41,655 nt of DNA, from contig JBBQBY010000006.1 in the NCBI GenBank assembly GCA_038318235.1, positions 1 through 41,655 of the forward strand, in the 5' to 3' direction. The notes beneath the pieces were generated by a model. The model worked only from the letters and a program-made list of their open reading frames with translations, was not told the DNA's origin and did no database searches. This DNA comes from JAPLGZ01 sp038318235 (GTDB taxonomy: Bacteria; Chloroflexota; Anaerolineae; Caldilineales; Caldilineaceae). Position 1 is the stretch's first letter, and each line of letters opens with the position of its first letter. Positions 1 through 7,750 of the stretch are shown here, piece after piece. The translations under genes and the position numbers were made by a program.

Positions 1-419
1 CCGGCGGAGAAGCCAGTGCCAGCATAATCCAGCGGCTTTAAGACTGACTCCGCCGAGCGCAACAACAAGGCGGCGCGCTTCTCGGCCATGGTCAGCATGC
101 CAGCGGTTTGCCCATCAAAGGCGTCGGGTAACTCGCGATCCAGCTTCGCCAGCAATTTTTCTGCATAAAACGGCTGCAAAACTTGTTCCAAACGCGGCTG
201 GCGCAGATAGAACTGGGCCTGGTTATTGGCGTCTAAGATCGCGTCGGGCAGCACGGCGGTAAAACTGGTGATGCGACTAAAATCCGCGCCGGTTGCCCCT
301 AGTGCTGTGCGTTGTTCTTGAACAGCCTGCAAGCGCGGCCACAAGTGTAGCATCACCTGCAAGCCCCAACCACCAAAACAGAGAACGGCCGCCCGGCCGT
401 GCGTAAAAGTATTTAACAT
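1..419 (-). CDS. Second tubulin-like protein, partial (C-terminus beyond window edge)
   Basis: The frame is open for 139 codons from an ATG at 417-419 to the window edge, so the C-terminal part is missing. The N-terminus (VLCFGGWGLQV, about residues 12-22) has the hydrophobic strand plus Gly-rich loop that opens a tubulin/FtsZ-type nucleotide fold, and it resembles the start of the upstream gene (VVGVGGMGTNTV). It lies 80 bp downstream of that gene on the same strand, so the two probably belong to one functional cluster. No strong Shine-Dalgarno sequence is visible before the ATG. The GGTGSG signature would lie outside the window, so the family call is an inference from the N-terminus and the neighbour. 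A Rossmann-like protein of another family is the main alternative. Confidence 0.6.
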   Translation of the reverse strand, partial: MLNTFTHGRAAVLCFGGWGLQVMLHLWPRLQAVQEQRTALGATGADFSRITSFTAVLPDAILDANNQAQFYLRQPRLEQVLQPFYAEKLLAKLDRELPDAFDGQTAGMLTMAEKRAALLLRSAESVLKPLDYAGTGFSA

Positions 420-460
420 AGGTTTTAAAGTGGTACAAAATTAATAAGAATTATTAATAA

Positions 461-482
461 GGGACGAGGCATGCCTCGCCCC
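461..482 (-). terminator. Palindromic hairpin after the tubulin-like gene
   Basis: A 14-bp perfect palindrome (465-478, centred on GGCATGCC) is extended by GGG/CCC arms at 461-463 and 480-482. Read on the minus strand it follows the stop codon of the tubulin-like gene and is followed by an AT-rich stretch (TTATTAATAATTC). It could be a terminator or attenuator between the two tubulin-like genes, or a copy of a small intergenic palindrome. Confidence 0.5.
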
Positions 483-499
483 CTACCGTTTACAATACT

Positions 500-3070
500 T
501 TACACACGCCGCCGCTGGGTCGATGGTGGCTCGATGCGTGGGATCACCGCGGGCCGGCTAAAGCGCTCATCTTGCTCTGGTGTGACTTCGGGCAAGTTGA
601 CCCAATCTGGATTGAGATGAAACTCCTCGCGCACCGGGAAATCGAAACTGTTCTCATATTGGGCGCGATATTCCTCGATCCGCTCTAGCAGCGTAACCGG
701 CAAGCCATGCACAATCCAAACGGCGTCCATGCGCATGTGATCGCCCGTCGGCACCCATTTAATATCTTCTTGACCAACCGTTGCCGCGGTTAGATTGGGA
801 TCTTCGCGCCGGCTGGTAGGTACGGCGGCGAGCCGGATGTGCTCCAAATTCGATTCATGGAAGCTCCATTTGTCGGCATCCCAGCGAATGTAGGGATTGA
901 GCCGGTCCAGCCATTGGTGAATGCGGTTGTCGGGTCGCTGGCGTGTGTTCGCCACCTCTTGACCATGCTGAATCGTGATAATGTGGTTGATGTCAACTAG
1001 ATCATGCACACGTTGGCGCAGCGGCTCATTGTCGGCTACGCTGGTCGTTAATTGGGCGTAAATTTGGTCTGGACTCAGCGCATTTTTGCCATGCACCAGT
1101 TGTTGGATCAGCGGGCTGATCGCATTTTGGGCGTCGGCTGGCAGCACAGCGGCGCCGGCCTTGCGATAGAAATGTTGCAGATAATCACGCCCGACCGCGC
1201 CAGTTTCCAGTTCATAATAGGTACTGGTGCTCGGTTTGCCATCCGGCACGCGCGGGTCAATACGGTCGGCCATGTGGCTGGCTTCTTGGTTGGCTTTGGC
1301 CAGCGCCAAGGCGCAGCTATTGATCTGAGCGCGCAAGGCTTCACGCAAAACACCGGCCTGTTTGCCCAATTGTTCGACCAAAGCACGTTCAGTGGCGTCA
1401 CGCCGTTGATAGAGGCGCGAGCGCGCTTTGCGTGTCGCCATGTCACGGGCCCGGTCGCGCGCCTGGCGCGGACTAAAGGCCATCATCAAAAGGTCGCCGA
1501 AACCGCTGGCGATTTGGTGCGCTTGTTCGCCCAAGCCGCCCTGTTGCGCCAACACTTTGCGCCACTGGGTGCGATTATCTTCGTTGATCGCCTGGCCATT
1601 GAGCAGGAAAAGGCGTTGGCGTGGCAAAGATTCAGATGGCGCCGCCGCCACATTCTGGGGACCTAACAGATCGCACAATGCAATGGCCCCCCGAATGCCG
1701 GTATCGTTCAAGGCCAGACCCACGGCCTGTTCGACCGGTGCCCAGAAACTGAGCCAGCCGTCACGCCGCTCTTCGATTTCGGGCAGAATCGCATCAAGCC
1801 GGTCGTTGTCGAGCGCGGCGTAACGTGAAACCAGTTGAGCCAGCAACCCCTGCCAGAGGTTGAGCACCCGCTGCTGATCCCCTTCTGGCAACCCACTGCG
1901 CGGGTCGGTAAGCGCCGGTCCAGACGCAAAACGGCGGATCAGATCGGCGGTAAAGGCCTTTTGCCAAAACTCAACCATCGACTCGTGCGGGGCCACCAGG
2001 GCAGAAGTGGCAAAGCTGCTGTAGACGAGAAAATGACGTTTTCGTTTGCTCAGATCATCACCATTGAGGTCGTGGCCATTAACTGACAATCGACTACTTG
2101 TAACCTCGGCCGCGGCGGCGACATCTAGGGTGCGTTCGCGGACGACGTTGACTTCCAACCCAAGAATTTCGCTGCTCAAGTGGCTGATCGCCGTCAACTG
2201 GATCAGATGGGCCGCCATCTGCTCGGCATCTGATTTGCGGGTTAAACTGCGGCCATCGCGGTTGGTGCGGCCAAGTAAAAAGATAAAGTCGAACGGGGCA
2301 TAGGGCGTATCGGGTAACTCGCGCTGTTCACTGGGATAGAGCGCGCTAAACTTTTGTGTTTCTTGAAAATAATTGATCTCTTTGAGCGCGGCATAGGCGT
2401 TGGCCCGAATGCGCCGACGTTGCAGATCGCTACTGATCTCATTTTCCAAAATATCGGGCAAGAAAAAGATGCCAACAATGCGGGCGTTGTTGCGCACTTG
2501 GGCACGGATACGATGCACCGTGTCCATAAACATGCCTGAACCGGTGCCGCCGCACAAACTGCTGACCACATAGATCAATTGATAGTTGCCAACGACCGGG
2601 AAGCCGCGATTTTGCGCCACTTCCATGTCGCGAATCTTGTCGAGGTTGGAAAGTTTGGTTTCCAGCAGTTGCTTAAACGTGACATAGTTGCGGAAAAAAC
2701 AGAGCCGCCCGATGGGGCGTAGCTGTTTCGCGCCATTATGAATGTAACCCAGCGGGATCGACGGGTAATTCCACCAGCGGCCGATCTCGGGATGTTGGTC
2801 TAAATTGGAGATCAGGCGGGTGGCGTCAAACTTGCCCATATAGGCAAATTCGTCGGCAAAGAGTGGTTCTTGGTCCAAGCGGTTGACCAGCGGCTCACTG
2901 TCGAGCGCCAATAATTGGATCATACCCGGCAGTTGATCGCCACCCCACACATTGCGCAGACGGCGTTTGACGGCGCGTACTGTGTTTGTACCCATACCGC
3001 CGACGCCAACGACCATCGTGGGATAGATGGTAGGCTTGTCAAAACGTGGATTCGGATTTGTACTATTCAT
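500..3070 (-). CDS. Tubulin-like GTPase (Tubulin_2-type), 856 aa
   Basis: The protein has the two hallmarks of the tubulin/FtsZ superfamily: an N-terminal Gly-rich loop (GVGGMGTN, residues 22-29) and the nucleotide-binding signature GGTGSG at residues 174-179. It is far longer than FtsZ (about 350-400 aa). The C-terminal half is charged, helical in character and carries long Arg/Gln/Glu-rich stretches around residues 530-600. This fits the large bacterial tubulin-like families known from Chloroflexota and other phyla, proposed to work in membrane remodelling; no cell role is proven from the sequence. A GAGGT motif lies about 14 nt before the ATG, a rather distant ribosome-binding site. Upstream on the same strand is a VWA surface protein and downstream a second tubulin-like gene, so the three probably act together. 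Confidence 0.85.
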   Translation of the reverse strand: MNSTNPNPRFDKPTIYPTMVVGVGGMGTNTVRAVKRRLRNVWGGDQLPGMIQLLALDSEPLVNRLDQEPLFADEFAYMGKFDATRLISNLDQHPEIGRWWNYPSIPLGYIHNGAKQLRPIGRLCFFRNYVTFKQLLETKLSNLDKIRDMEVAQNRGFPVVGNYQLIYVVSSLCGGTGSGMFMDTVHRIRAQVRNNARIVGIFFLPDILENEISSDLQRRRIRANAYAALKEINYFQETQKFSALYPSEQRELPDTPYAPFDFIFLLGRTNRDGRSLTRKSDAEQMAAHLIQLTAISHLSSEILGLEVNVVRERTLDVAAAAEVTSSRLSVNGHDLNGDDLSKRKRHFLVYSSFATSALVAPHESMVEFWQKAFTADLIRRFASGPALTDPRSGLPEGDQQRVLNLWQGLLAQLVSRYAALDNDRLDAILPEIEERRDGWLSFWAPVEQAVGLALNDTGIRGAIALCDLLGPQNVAAAPSESLPRQRLFLLNGQAINEDNRTQWRKVLAQQGGLGEQAHQIASGFGDLLMMAFSPRQARDRARDMATRKARSRLYQRRDATERALVEQLGKQAGVLREALRAQINSCALALAKANQEASHMADRIDPRVPDGKPSTSTYYELETGAVGRDYLQHFYRKAGAAVLPADAQNAISPLIQQLVHGKNALSPDQIYAQLTTSVADNEPLRQRVHDLVDINHIITIQHGQEVANTRQRPDNRIHQWLDRLNPYIRWDADKWSFHESNLEHIRLAAVPTSRREDPNLTAATVGQEDIKWVPTGDHMRMDAVWIVHGLPVTLLERIEEYRAQYENSFDFPVREEFHLNPDWVNLPEVTPEQDERFSRPAVIPRIEPPSTQRRRV

Positions 3071-3130
3071 GCGTGTTTATATTTACCTCTAGTGCGTATG
3101 GCAACAATTCGGCGTCTGGTATGGAAAACC

Positions 3131-3200
3131 GCGCCCAGTGGCGGGTGCCGATTGGGCGCGCAACGGGTTTACATCTAGATGTAACGTGTTTTAACCCGTT
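3131..3200. repeat. Nested palindromes between VWA and tubulin-like genes
   Basis: Two hairpins follow each other. The first pairs GCGCCCA (3131-3137) with TGGGCGC (3153-3159). The second pairs AACGGGTT (3162-3169) with AACCCGTT (3193-3200) and encloses the 12-nt palindrome ACATCTAGATGT (3171-3182). They lie in the 214-bp gap between two minus-strand genes. No T-tract follows on the minus strand, so processing or attenuation is as likely as termination. Confidence 0.5.
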
Positions 3201-3284
3201 TTGCCTATCAGGCGGTGAATTCATTCATCGTCGTTTACACATCTCCTCAACGAATCTACGTTATTATGCTACACGCCACCCGTT

Positions 3285-6200
3285 TTACCAATTAGATTTC
3301 CACGGGTCACCGCCACCCATCCCATTTAACCCATTCGTGGGCTGTTTCGTGATCAACGGCTCCGCTTCACCGCGCGTGCCCAACGCGCTACCCCATTCGG
3401 CATTGCCCCAGGCGGCATCGGACGCTGGCGTAACAAAGGATGGCAACACTGGCTCGATGGGCTGCTGTTCACGGAGCCGCGCAACTGTATTCTGATTGAC
3501 AGCCGCCGCTGCTGCTTCTTCGAATTCATTTTCATCAATGCTGCGACCACGCCAGCGCGCAATCACCACCAGCAACAAGAGGATTGTCAGCGGGCCGGTG
3601 CAGAGGGCCAACGGCATGCTGTAGATTGGCGCCACATAGGGCAAGAGATAGCGTTGAGCAAGGCTGGGGCTGCGGAAGTTAAAATCAACACTCTTCGCTT
3701 CGCCTTGCAAACCAACCAAATTTAGCCCCAATCTGCCAGTGTAAAAGGTGCCGCGCACCTGATCGCGCGGGATCGGCTGACGCACGACAAGGGTCACCGG
3801 CACTTCATAAAGTCCAGCTTCAGTCGGCTTGCCATTGATTTCAACGGGTGACATCGACAATTCGTTGGTCGAAAGCGCAATATCACCATTCGGACCACGC
3901 CCGGTCGCCTGCAGATCGGCCAGTTGCAGCACAAAAGGCGTCTTACCATTAAAACGGACGGCCAACTGTGCATTGATCTCCTGGCCGGCATCTTGCAAAT
4001 CGCCGAGATTGAGTACACTGCTGACCAATGACCATTCAACATTATTGACACGCATTTGCCAGTCGATCTTCTGAGGGAAGACATCATAATCGCTGCTTGG
4101 ACCAGCCAAAATAAGTGAACCTGTGCAAGTGGTCGGCGCGACTGGGCCACGGCTGCTCAGGTGCAAGGGTAAAACTGAAGCGTTATTCACCTGCTGCAAT
4201 TCACCGGGGACGATGTTCAAATCCTTACACTTGGTATCTTGCACGGTGGTGGTAAGCTTAAACGGCTTGCCTTCGAAGGTTATGGGCAAGCGCAGATCCT
4301 GATTTAAACGAAAGTTTGGTGATGTGTCAAAGAGAATATCGCCAAAGTCAGCCATTTGACCGTCAATGCGCACCACGGGTCGTGCTACCTTGAAGGTGAC
4401 CGGGAATTTCGAGCCTGGGCGCAATTGGACATCCATCACTTTGCCGTTCGGTTTGGTGGCTGTCAACGTAATCTCACCGACATACTCACCGGGGCGCACC
4501 GTTTCCAAATGGTCAACGCGCAGCGTTGTGCTCAGCACGCCACTATCGGGCACTTTGGCCGCAAAATCCAAGCTAACATCGGAAACCACTTCGCCTGTAT
4601 CCACGCGTTTTAAGGTCAGCGCGGCGTTGAGCGCGCCAATTTTTTCGGTGGTGCCCACGGTAATCGCGACGGGCCAACCATCGACGGGCATTTGGGTCAG
4701 GTCTAACTCGGTCGGCAAACCACTCAGCGCAATCGCCGGTTTGAGCGACAGTTCCGCCTGCCCCCAATCACCAAAGTGGACGCCATCTTTTTGGCCTTCC
4801 ACCACATAAATAACTTTATAGGAACGGCCATCACCCGGTACAAAATTGTCATCGGTGCAGAGGCGTTCATCGCAAAGTAGCCCGGCCTGATAGACCAGTT
4901 TGCCCCGCCCCCGATCATCGTTCGATTCATCGGTGACATAGGCGGTTGCTGCCAGATTCTGCACGCCTGCATTGCCACTAAAGCCGACTTGTAAATGTGC
5001 ATGGCCGTTATCGGTCAGGCCCGAATTGATCGGTTGTGGCGAGAAGACGGCGACCCGGGGCAAATCCGCGCGCGCCTCCAGTTGAAAACTACGCAACAGT
5101 TGCAAAGGCGTCGTGTCGTTGCCCAGTTGCAACTTGATTTCGCTCGGTTTTTCATCCTTGAGCAGGAGCATCTTGGTGTTGTCCTGACCAAAGGTTTTTA
5201 GTGGCGTCTTGCCATTATAGAGTAACTCTTCGCCGGCGCCCGGTCCATTGCTGCGTGCGATCAACAAAAGTGGTTTGCCCGCCGGATAATAGTGTACCGA
5301 GGCCGGGCTGTTGGCGATGCTGGGGGGAGGACTGAGCAATTCTGGGTAACTGTCAGTCTGGACGACAACAAAACCACTGCGGTCGCTAGTCGCCGCATTC
5401 CAACTGCCGGGCAGTGGTGTGTCACCGTCCACCTGGTTGACATCAATGTTGGGGTCATTTAGCACATTTTGGGTCAGGGCTGGATCCTTGTCACGGGTCA
5501 CATTGAGCAGGCCGCCACGCGGGGTGACGAAGGTCATGCGGCGGACACCGTGTGCTGCGCGCGTTGTCAATTGCAGCGCCCCGCTTGTTCCCGCGCTAAT
5601 TACAGAGCGATCCGGTTTGATTTCGGCAAAAATGTTGCTGAAAACGCGCAGTAGATCTTGGGGCGTACCCGCTTCGCGTACCCCATACTGGGCGAATTGT
5701 TTACGCAAAAAATCACCCGCACAGCCTGCGCTGGGGTTACAGAGTACAATCGGAAAGACAAAGACACCCGCGGTTTTTAAAGCTGCGATCTGCGCTTGCA
5801 CCCGTTCAGATTGCTCGCCTGCTTCTTTGGGCTGGTTCGGTTCGCCGTCGGTAAGCAGTACAACATATTGGTCGCGGCCGGGTTCACGCACATTTTGTAA
5901 CAAATTTGCCACCGCATCCAGCCCCAGATCAAAGCGCGTATAACCGCGGGTGGAATAATCATCCGGCGCTTGCAGGGATTGGGCTAACTGGAGGCGATTT
6001 TCGACAGGGCCGACCGGTTGTAGCGCACCGAGCGCCCCGACCCCTTCGGCGCCGCTGTCGAAACGGACAACGGCAATCCGGTCGCTGTCATCGGCCAGTT
6101 GCACCAATAGCCGCGCCGCACTATAGCGTAATTCTCCAGGATCGCTCGGTGGATTTTTGCTAAGGCCACTGCATGGTGGTTGGAAAGGTGTGCCACCATT

Positions 6201-6428
6201 GGGCGGCCAGGGCCAGCATGTGGCCATGCTGCCCGAATCATCCAACAAAACGACAACGTCAACTGGTTGGGTTGGGCTAGTGGCGAGGGCGGTGGTGGTA
6301 GTTATGCTAGCAGACGCATCTTGGGCAATCGGATGGTTCGCAACCGCTGCTTTAACCGAGGGTAAACTTGTAAACAATAGGCCGACTGCCAGCACTAGGC
6401 CGCCGATCCATGAAAACTGTTTATACAT
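3285..6428 (-). CDS. Membrane-anchored VWA-domain surface protein
   Basis: A von Willebrand factor A domain follows a signal peptide (hydrophobic residues about 8-22, ending VKAA). The metal-binding MIDAS motif is complete: DDSGS at residues 63-67, a Thr in GYTRFD, and the TDGEPN segment. After the VWA domain come several hundred residues of beta-rich, Ig-like sequence, then one transmembrane helix near the C-terminus (PLTILLLLVVIARW) and a short cytoplasmic tail ending in a Gly-rich segment. The protein should therefore display VWA outside and keep a tail inside. The frame is open up to 6593, but the ATG at 6428 starts directly before the signal peptide and is preferred; the RBS is weak (AAGAAA). 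Upstream starts would add a 55-aa extension without family character. Its neighbours downstream are two tubulin-like genes, and the cytoplasmic tail is a possible contact point. Confidence 0.8.
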   Translation of the reverse strand: MYKQFSWIGGLVLAVGLLFTSLPSVKAAVANHPIAQDASASITTTTALATSPTQPVDVVVLLDDSGSMATCWPWPPNGGTPFQPPCSGLSKNPPSDPGELRYSAARLLVQLADDSDRIAVVRFDSGAEGVGALGALQPVGPVENRLQLAQSLQAPDDYSTRGYTRFDLGLDAVANLLQNVREPGRDQYVVLLTDGEPNQPKEAGEQSERVQAQIAALKTAGVFVFPIVLCNPSAGCAGDFLRKQFAQYGVREAGTPQDLLRVFSNIFAEIKPDRSVISAGTSGALQLTTRAAHGVRRMTFVTPRGGLLNVTRDKDPALTQNVLNDPNIDVNQVDGDTPLPGSWNAATSDRSGFVVVQTDSYPELLSPPPSIANSPASVHYYPAGKPLLLIARSNGPGAGEELLYNGKTPLKTFGQDNTKMLLLKDEKPSEIKLQLGNDTTPLQLLRSFQLEARADLPRVAVFSPQPINSGLTDNGHAHLQVGFSGNAGVQNLAATAYVTDESNDDRGRGKLVYQAGLLCDERLCTDDNFVPGDGRSYKVIYVVEGQKDGVHFGDWGQAELSLKPAIALSGLPTELDLTQMPVDGWPVAITVGTTEKIGALNAALTLKRVDTGEVVSDVSLDFAAKVPDSGVLSTTLRVDHLETVRPGEYVGEITLTATKPNGKVMDVQLRPGSKFPVTFKVARPVVRIDGQMADFGDILFDTSPNFRLNQDLRLPITFEGKPFKLTTTVQDTKCKDLNIVPGELQQVNNASVLPLHLSSRGPVAPTTCTGSLILAGPSSDYDVFPQKIDWQMRVNNVEWSLVSSVLNLGDLQDAGQEINAQLAVRFNGKTPFVLQLADLQATGRGPNGDIALSTNELSMSPVEINGKPTEAGLYEVPVTLVVRQPIPRDQVRGTFYTGRLGLNLVGLQGEAKSVDFNFRSPSLAQRYLLPYVAPIYSMPLALCTGPLTILLLLVVIARWRGRSIDENEFEEAAAAAVNQNTVARLREQQPIEPVLPSFVTPASDAAWGNAEWGSALGTRGEAEPLITKQPTNGLNGMGGGDPWKSNW

Positions 6429-6701
6429 TATTATATTTTTCTTGATGAACCGTACATCCCGTTTGCTATTTTTTGCCGCAATTTTCAGAAGCATCCTCAT
6501 TAAACGCTCATCTGGCATTTCTTGTTCCGAAAGGCTATTTGACTGAGAAGAGTTATTATAGCATAAGAGAAAAAATTCTGTCATGCCTATCATAAATTTT
6601 CTCCAATTTAATCCGCGTACAGCGTGATCAAGGTACAGTTAGTTATCGAAGTGACGCCGGCGTTTGTCCATCCCATACTATCTGACTGAAACAATTTTAG
6701 C

Positions 6702-6824
6702 TCAACTGGATCTCAGGGGTAACCTCGCCAAAATCTTCCAGGAAGCGGCGCAATGACCGCCGGCATGTGCCTGCTCTTCACCGCCGCTTCCTGGAAGATG
6801 ATCAATCCCCTGACATCCGGTTGA
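6702..6824. repeat. Long imperfect inverted repeat (MITE-like)
   Basis: The outer arms 6702-6719 and 6807-6824 match at 16 of 18 positions, and the inner arms 6733-6750 and 6782-6799 form a perfect 18-bp stem around a 31-nt centre. Weaker similarity extends outward through AATTTT on each side, to about 6693 and 6834. The nested arms and size suggest a small non-autonomous mobile element rather than a simple terminator. Confidence 0.6.
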
Positions 6825-6850
6825 CCCAAAAATTTTACCGCAGAGATCAC

Positions 6851-6891
6851 AAAGGCGCAGAGAAAGCTTCATTTACTTTCTCTGCGCCTTT
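6851..6891. repeat. Perfect 16-bp hairpin, CGCAGAGAAA type
   Basis: The arms 6851-6866 and 6876-6891 are perfectly complementary with a 9-nt loop. It lies just after the stop codon of the minus-strand DsbA-like gene and could end its transcript, though only three T residues close the stem. The core GCGCAGAGAAA recurs in the hairpin at 17659-17702, so this is one of two related repeats in the window. Confidence 0.6.
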
Positions 6892-6922
6892 ATAGTTACA
6901 GAACTTGTGAGAATCAGGTTTG

Positions 6923-7657
6923 TTATTTTTTTAGAAGTCCATCCAATATTTGGGCAAAGGTTGGGTAGGCAAGACTACCCTGGTAAATTTTCCCATTGAT
7001 CGAGAAGCTGGGCCGTGAACGAATACCCAGATCGTTACGTGCTTTTCCCATACGTTCAACTTTGGCCGCAGTGGCTGGATCGACCAGGCAGCTTTTCAAA
7101 GCTGCGTCATCTAGACCAATTTCCTTGGCAAATTGTACCATCAAATCCGGATTAGGCGTCGAGATCTGCGCTTGACGTTGATAGAGCAGTTCATGCATTT
7201 TCCAGAAAGCTAACGGATTTTGCTGGCCAGCACATTCGGCTGCTTCACTGGCCATTAAGGAGGGTTTGCCAAAGTCCAGCACAGGTGAAAAAGCTAAGCT
7301 GACCAATCCTTTGGCGACATAGTTTGCCAGAATTTGCGGTTCAACTCGCAACACGTGCGAGCGGCAGGTGCTTCAAAGAAAATCAGAATAATCGATCAGA
7401 TGAATCGGCGCGCCTGGATTGCCACGTATATAATAATCGCCAGCGACGCTAGCTGTGTTTGCCCAATCTGTGTTGTTGCTGCCAGCGGTTGTTACGGTGA
7501 CAGTGGTCGTTGGCGCAACGCTGGGCGCTGTCGGTTGCGATATTGAAGCGGCGGTGGCTGTTAGCTGATCCTGTTGTACAACCGTTGCGGGGGGATTGGC
7601 TTGCCCACAAGCCGTCAACGCTAGTACAAAGGCGAGTAGAACAAATGTATTTTTCAT
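6923..7657 (-). CDS. Candidate selenoprotein: DsbA-like lipoprotein with UxxC active site
   Basis: A DsbA-like thiol oxidoreductase/disulfide isomerase of the thioredoxin fold (Thioredoxin_4-like), 244 aa if the in-frame TGA at 7373-7375 is decoded. The start at 7657 has a good RBS (GGTGA, 7 nt spacing) and begins a lipoprotein signal peptide with lipobox LTAC at residues 14-17, then a Thr/Ala/Pro linker. The catalytic region reads DFL-U95-S-T-C98-RSHV, against DFQ-C-P-F-C-RRHV in the neighbouring paralogue, so TGA sits precisely at the first catalytic Cys. Everything after it is in frame and intact, including AAECA, FWKMHELLY and the cis-Pro loop SRPSFSING. A SECIS-like hairpin starts 11 nt after the TGA. 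Known DsbA-like selenoproteins make this plausible. The alternative is a nonsense mutation in a Cys codon, which the undecayed 3' part and the hairpin argue against. selA, selB, selC and selD are not in this window. Confidence 0.78.
7345..7361 (-). promoter_or_regulatory. Candidate bacterial SECIS element
   Basis: On the minus strand CTCGCA (7361-7356) and TGCGAG (7350-7345) form a perfect 6-bp stem closing the 5-nt loop CGTGT. The hairpin is 17 nt long and starts exactly 11 nt after the in-frame TGA (7375-7373). That matches the geometry known for the E. coli fdhF element, and the loop has G at position 2 followed by U, as the bacterial consensus asks. A flanking G·U pair (7362/7344) can lengthen the stem. 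Confidence 0.7.
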
Positions 7658-7684
7658 TAATTGGTCACCAATCATCAATCTACC

Positions 7685-7733
7685 AACAATGCAGCATGCC
7701 CCGTTTCTTGAAAACGGGGCATGCTGCATTGTT
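7685..7733. repeat. Perfect 22-bp palindromic hairpin between the two DsbA-like genes
   Basis: The arms 7685-7706 and 7712-7733 pair over 22 bp without mismatch around a 5-nt loop. It lies after the stop of the tandem DsbA gene and 28 bp before the start codon of the selenoprotein candidate. It may end or attenuate the upstream transcript; no long T-tract follows on the minus strand. Confidence 0.7.
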
Positions 7734-7750
7734 CACTATTCACGATGTGT

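Larger units (their letters stand above)
6429..6922. other. 494-bp gap with two hairpin elements
   Basis: This gap lies upstream of the VWA gene and downstream of the DsbA-like selenoprotein candidate. It holds the long imperfect inverted repeat at 6702-6824 and the perfect hairpin at 6851-6891. The first 165 bp could alternatively encode an N-terminal extension of the VWA protein. No other coding potential is seen. Confidence 0.6.

Noticed and set aside
1052..1666. Plus-strand frame of 204 codons inside the tubulin-like gene
   Set aside because: It is a shadow of the minus-strand gene, whose protein has clear tubulin-type motifs.
7345..7375. A frameshifted pseudogene as explanation of the DsbA split
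   Set aside because: No frame change is needed: the reading continues in the same phase on both sides of the TGA. A plain nonsense mutation remains possible and is noted with the gene.
7373..7729. A separate 118-aa lipoprotein and a separate 143-aa downstream protein (6923-7354)
   Set aside because: Both are in the same frame, separated by a single TGA at the catalytic Cys, and together make one complete DsbA-like protein. The downstream part has no convincing start of its own (only a GTG in the middle of the active-site helix).
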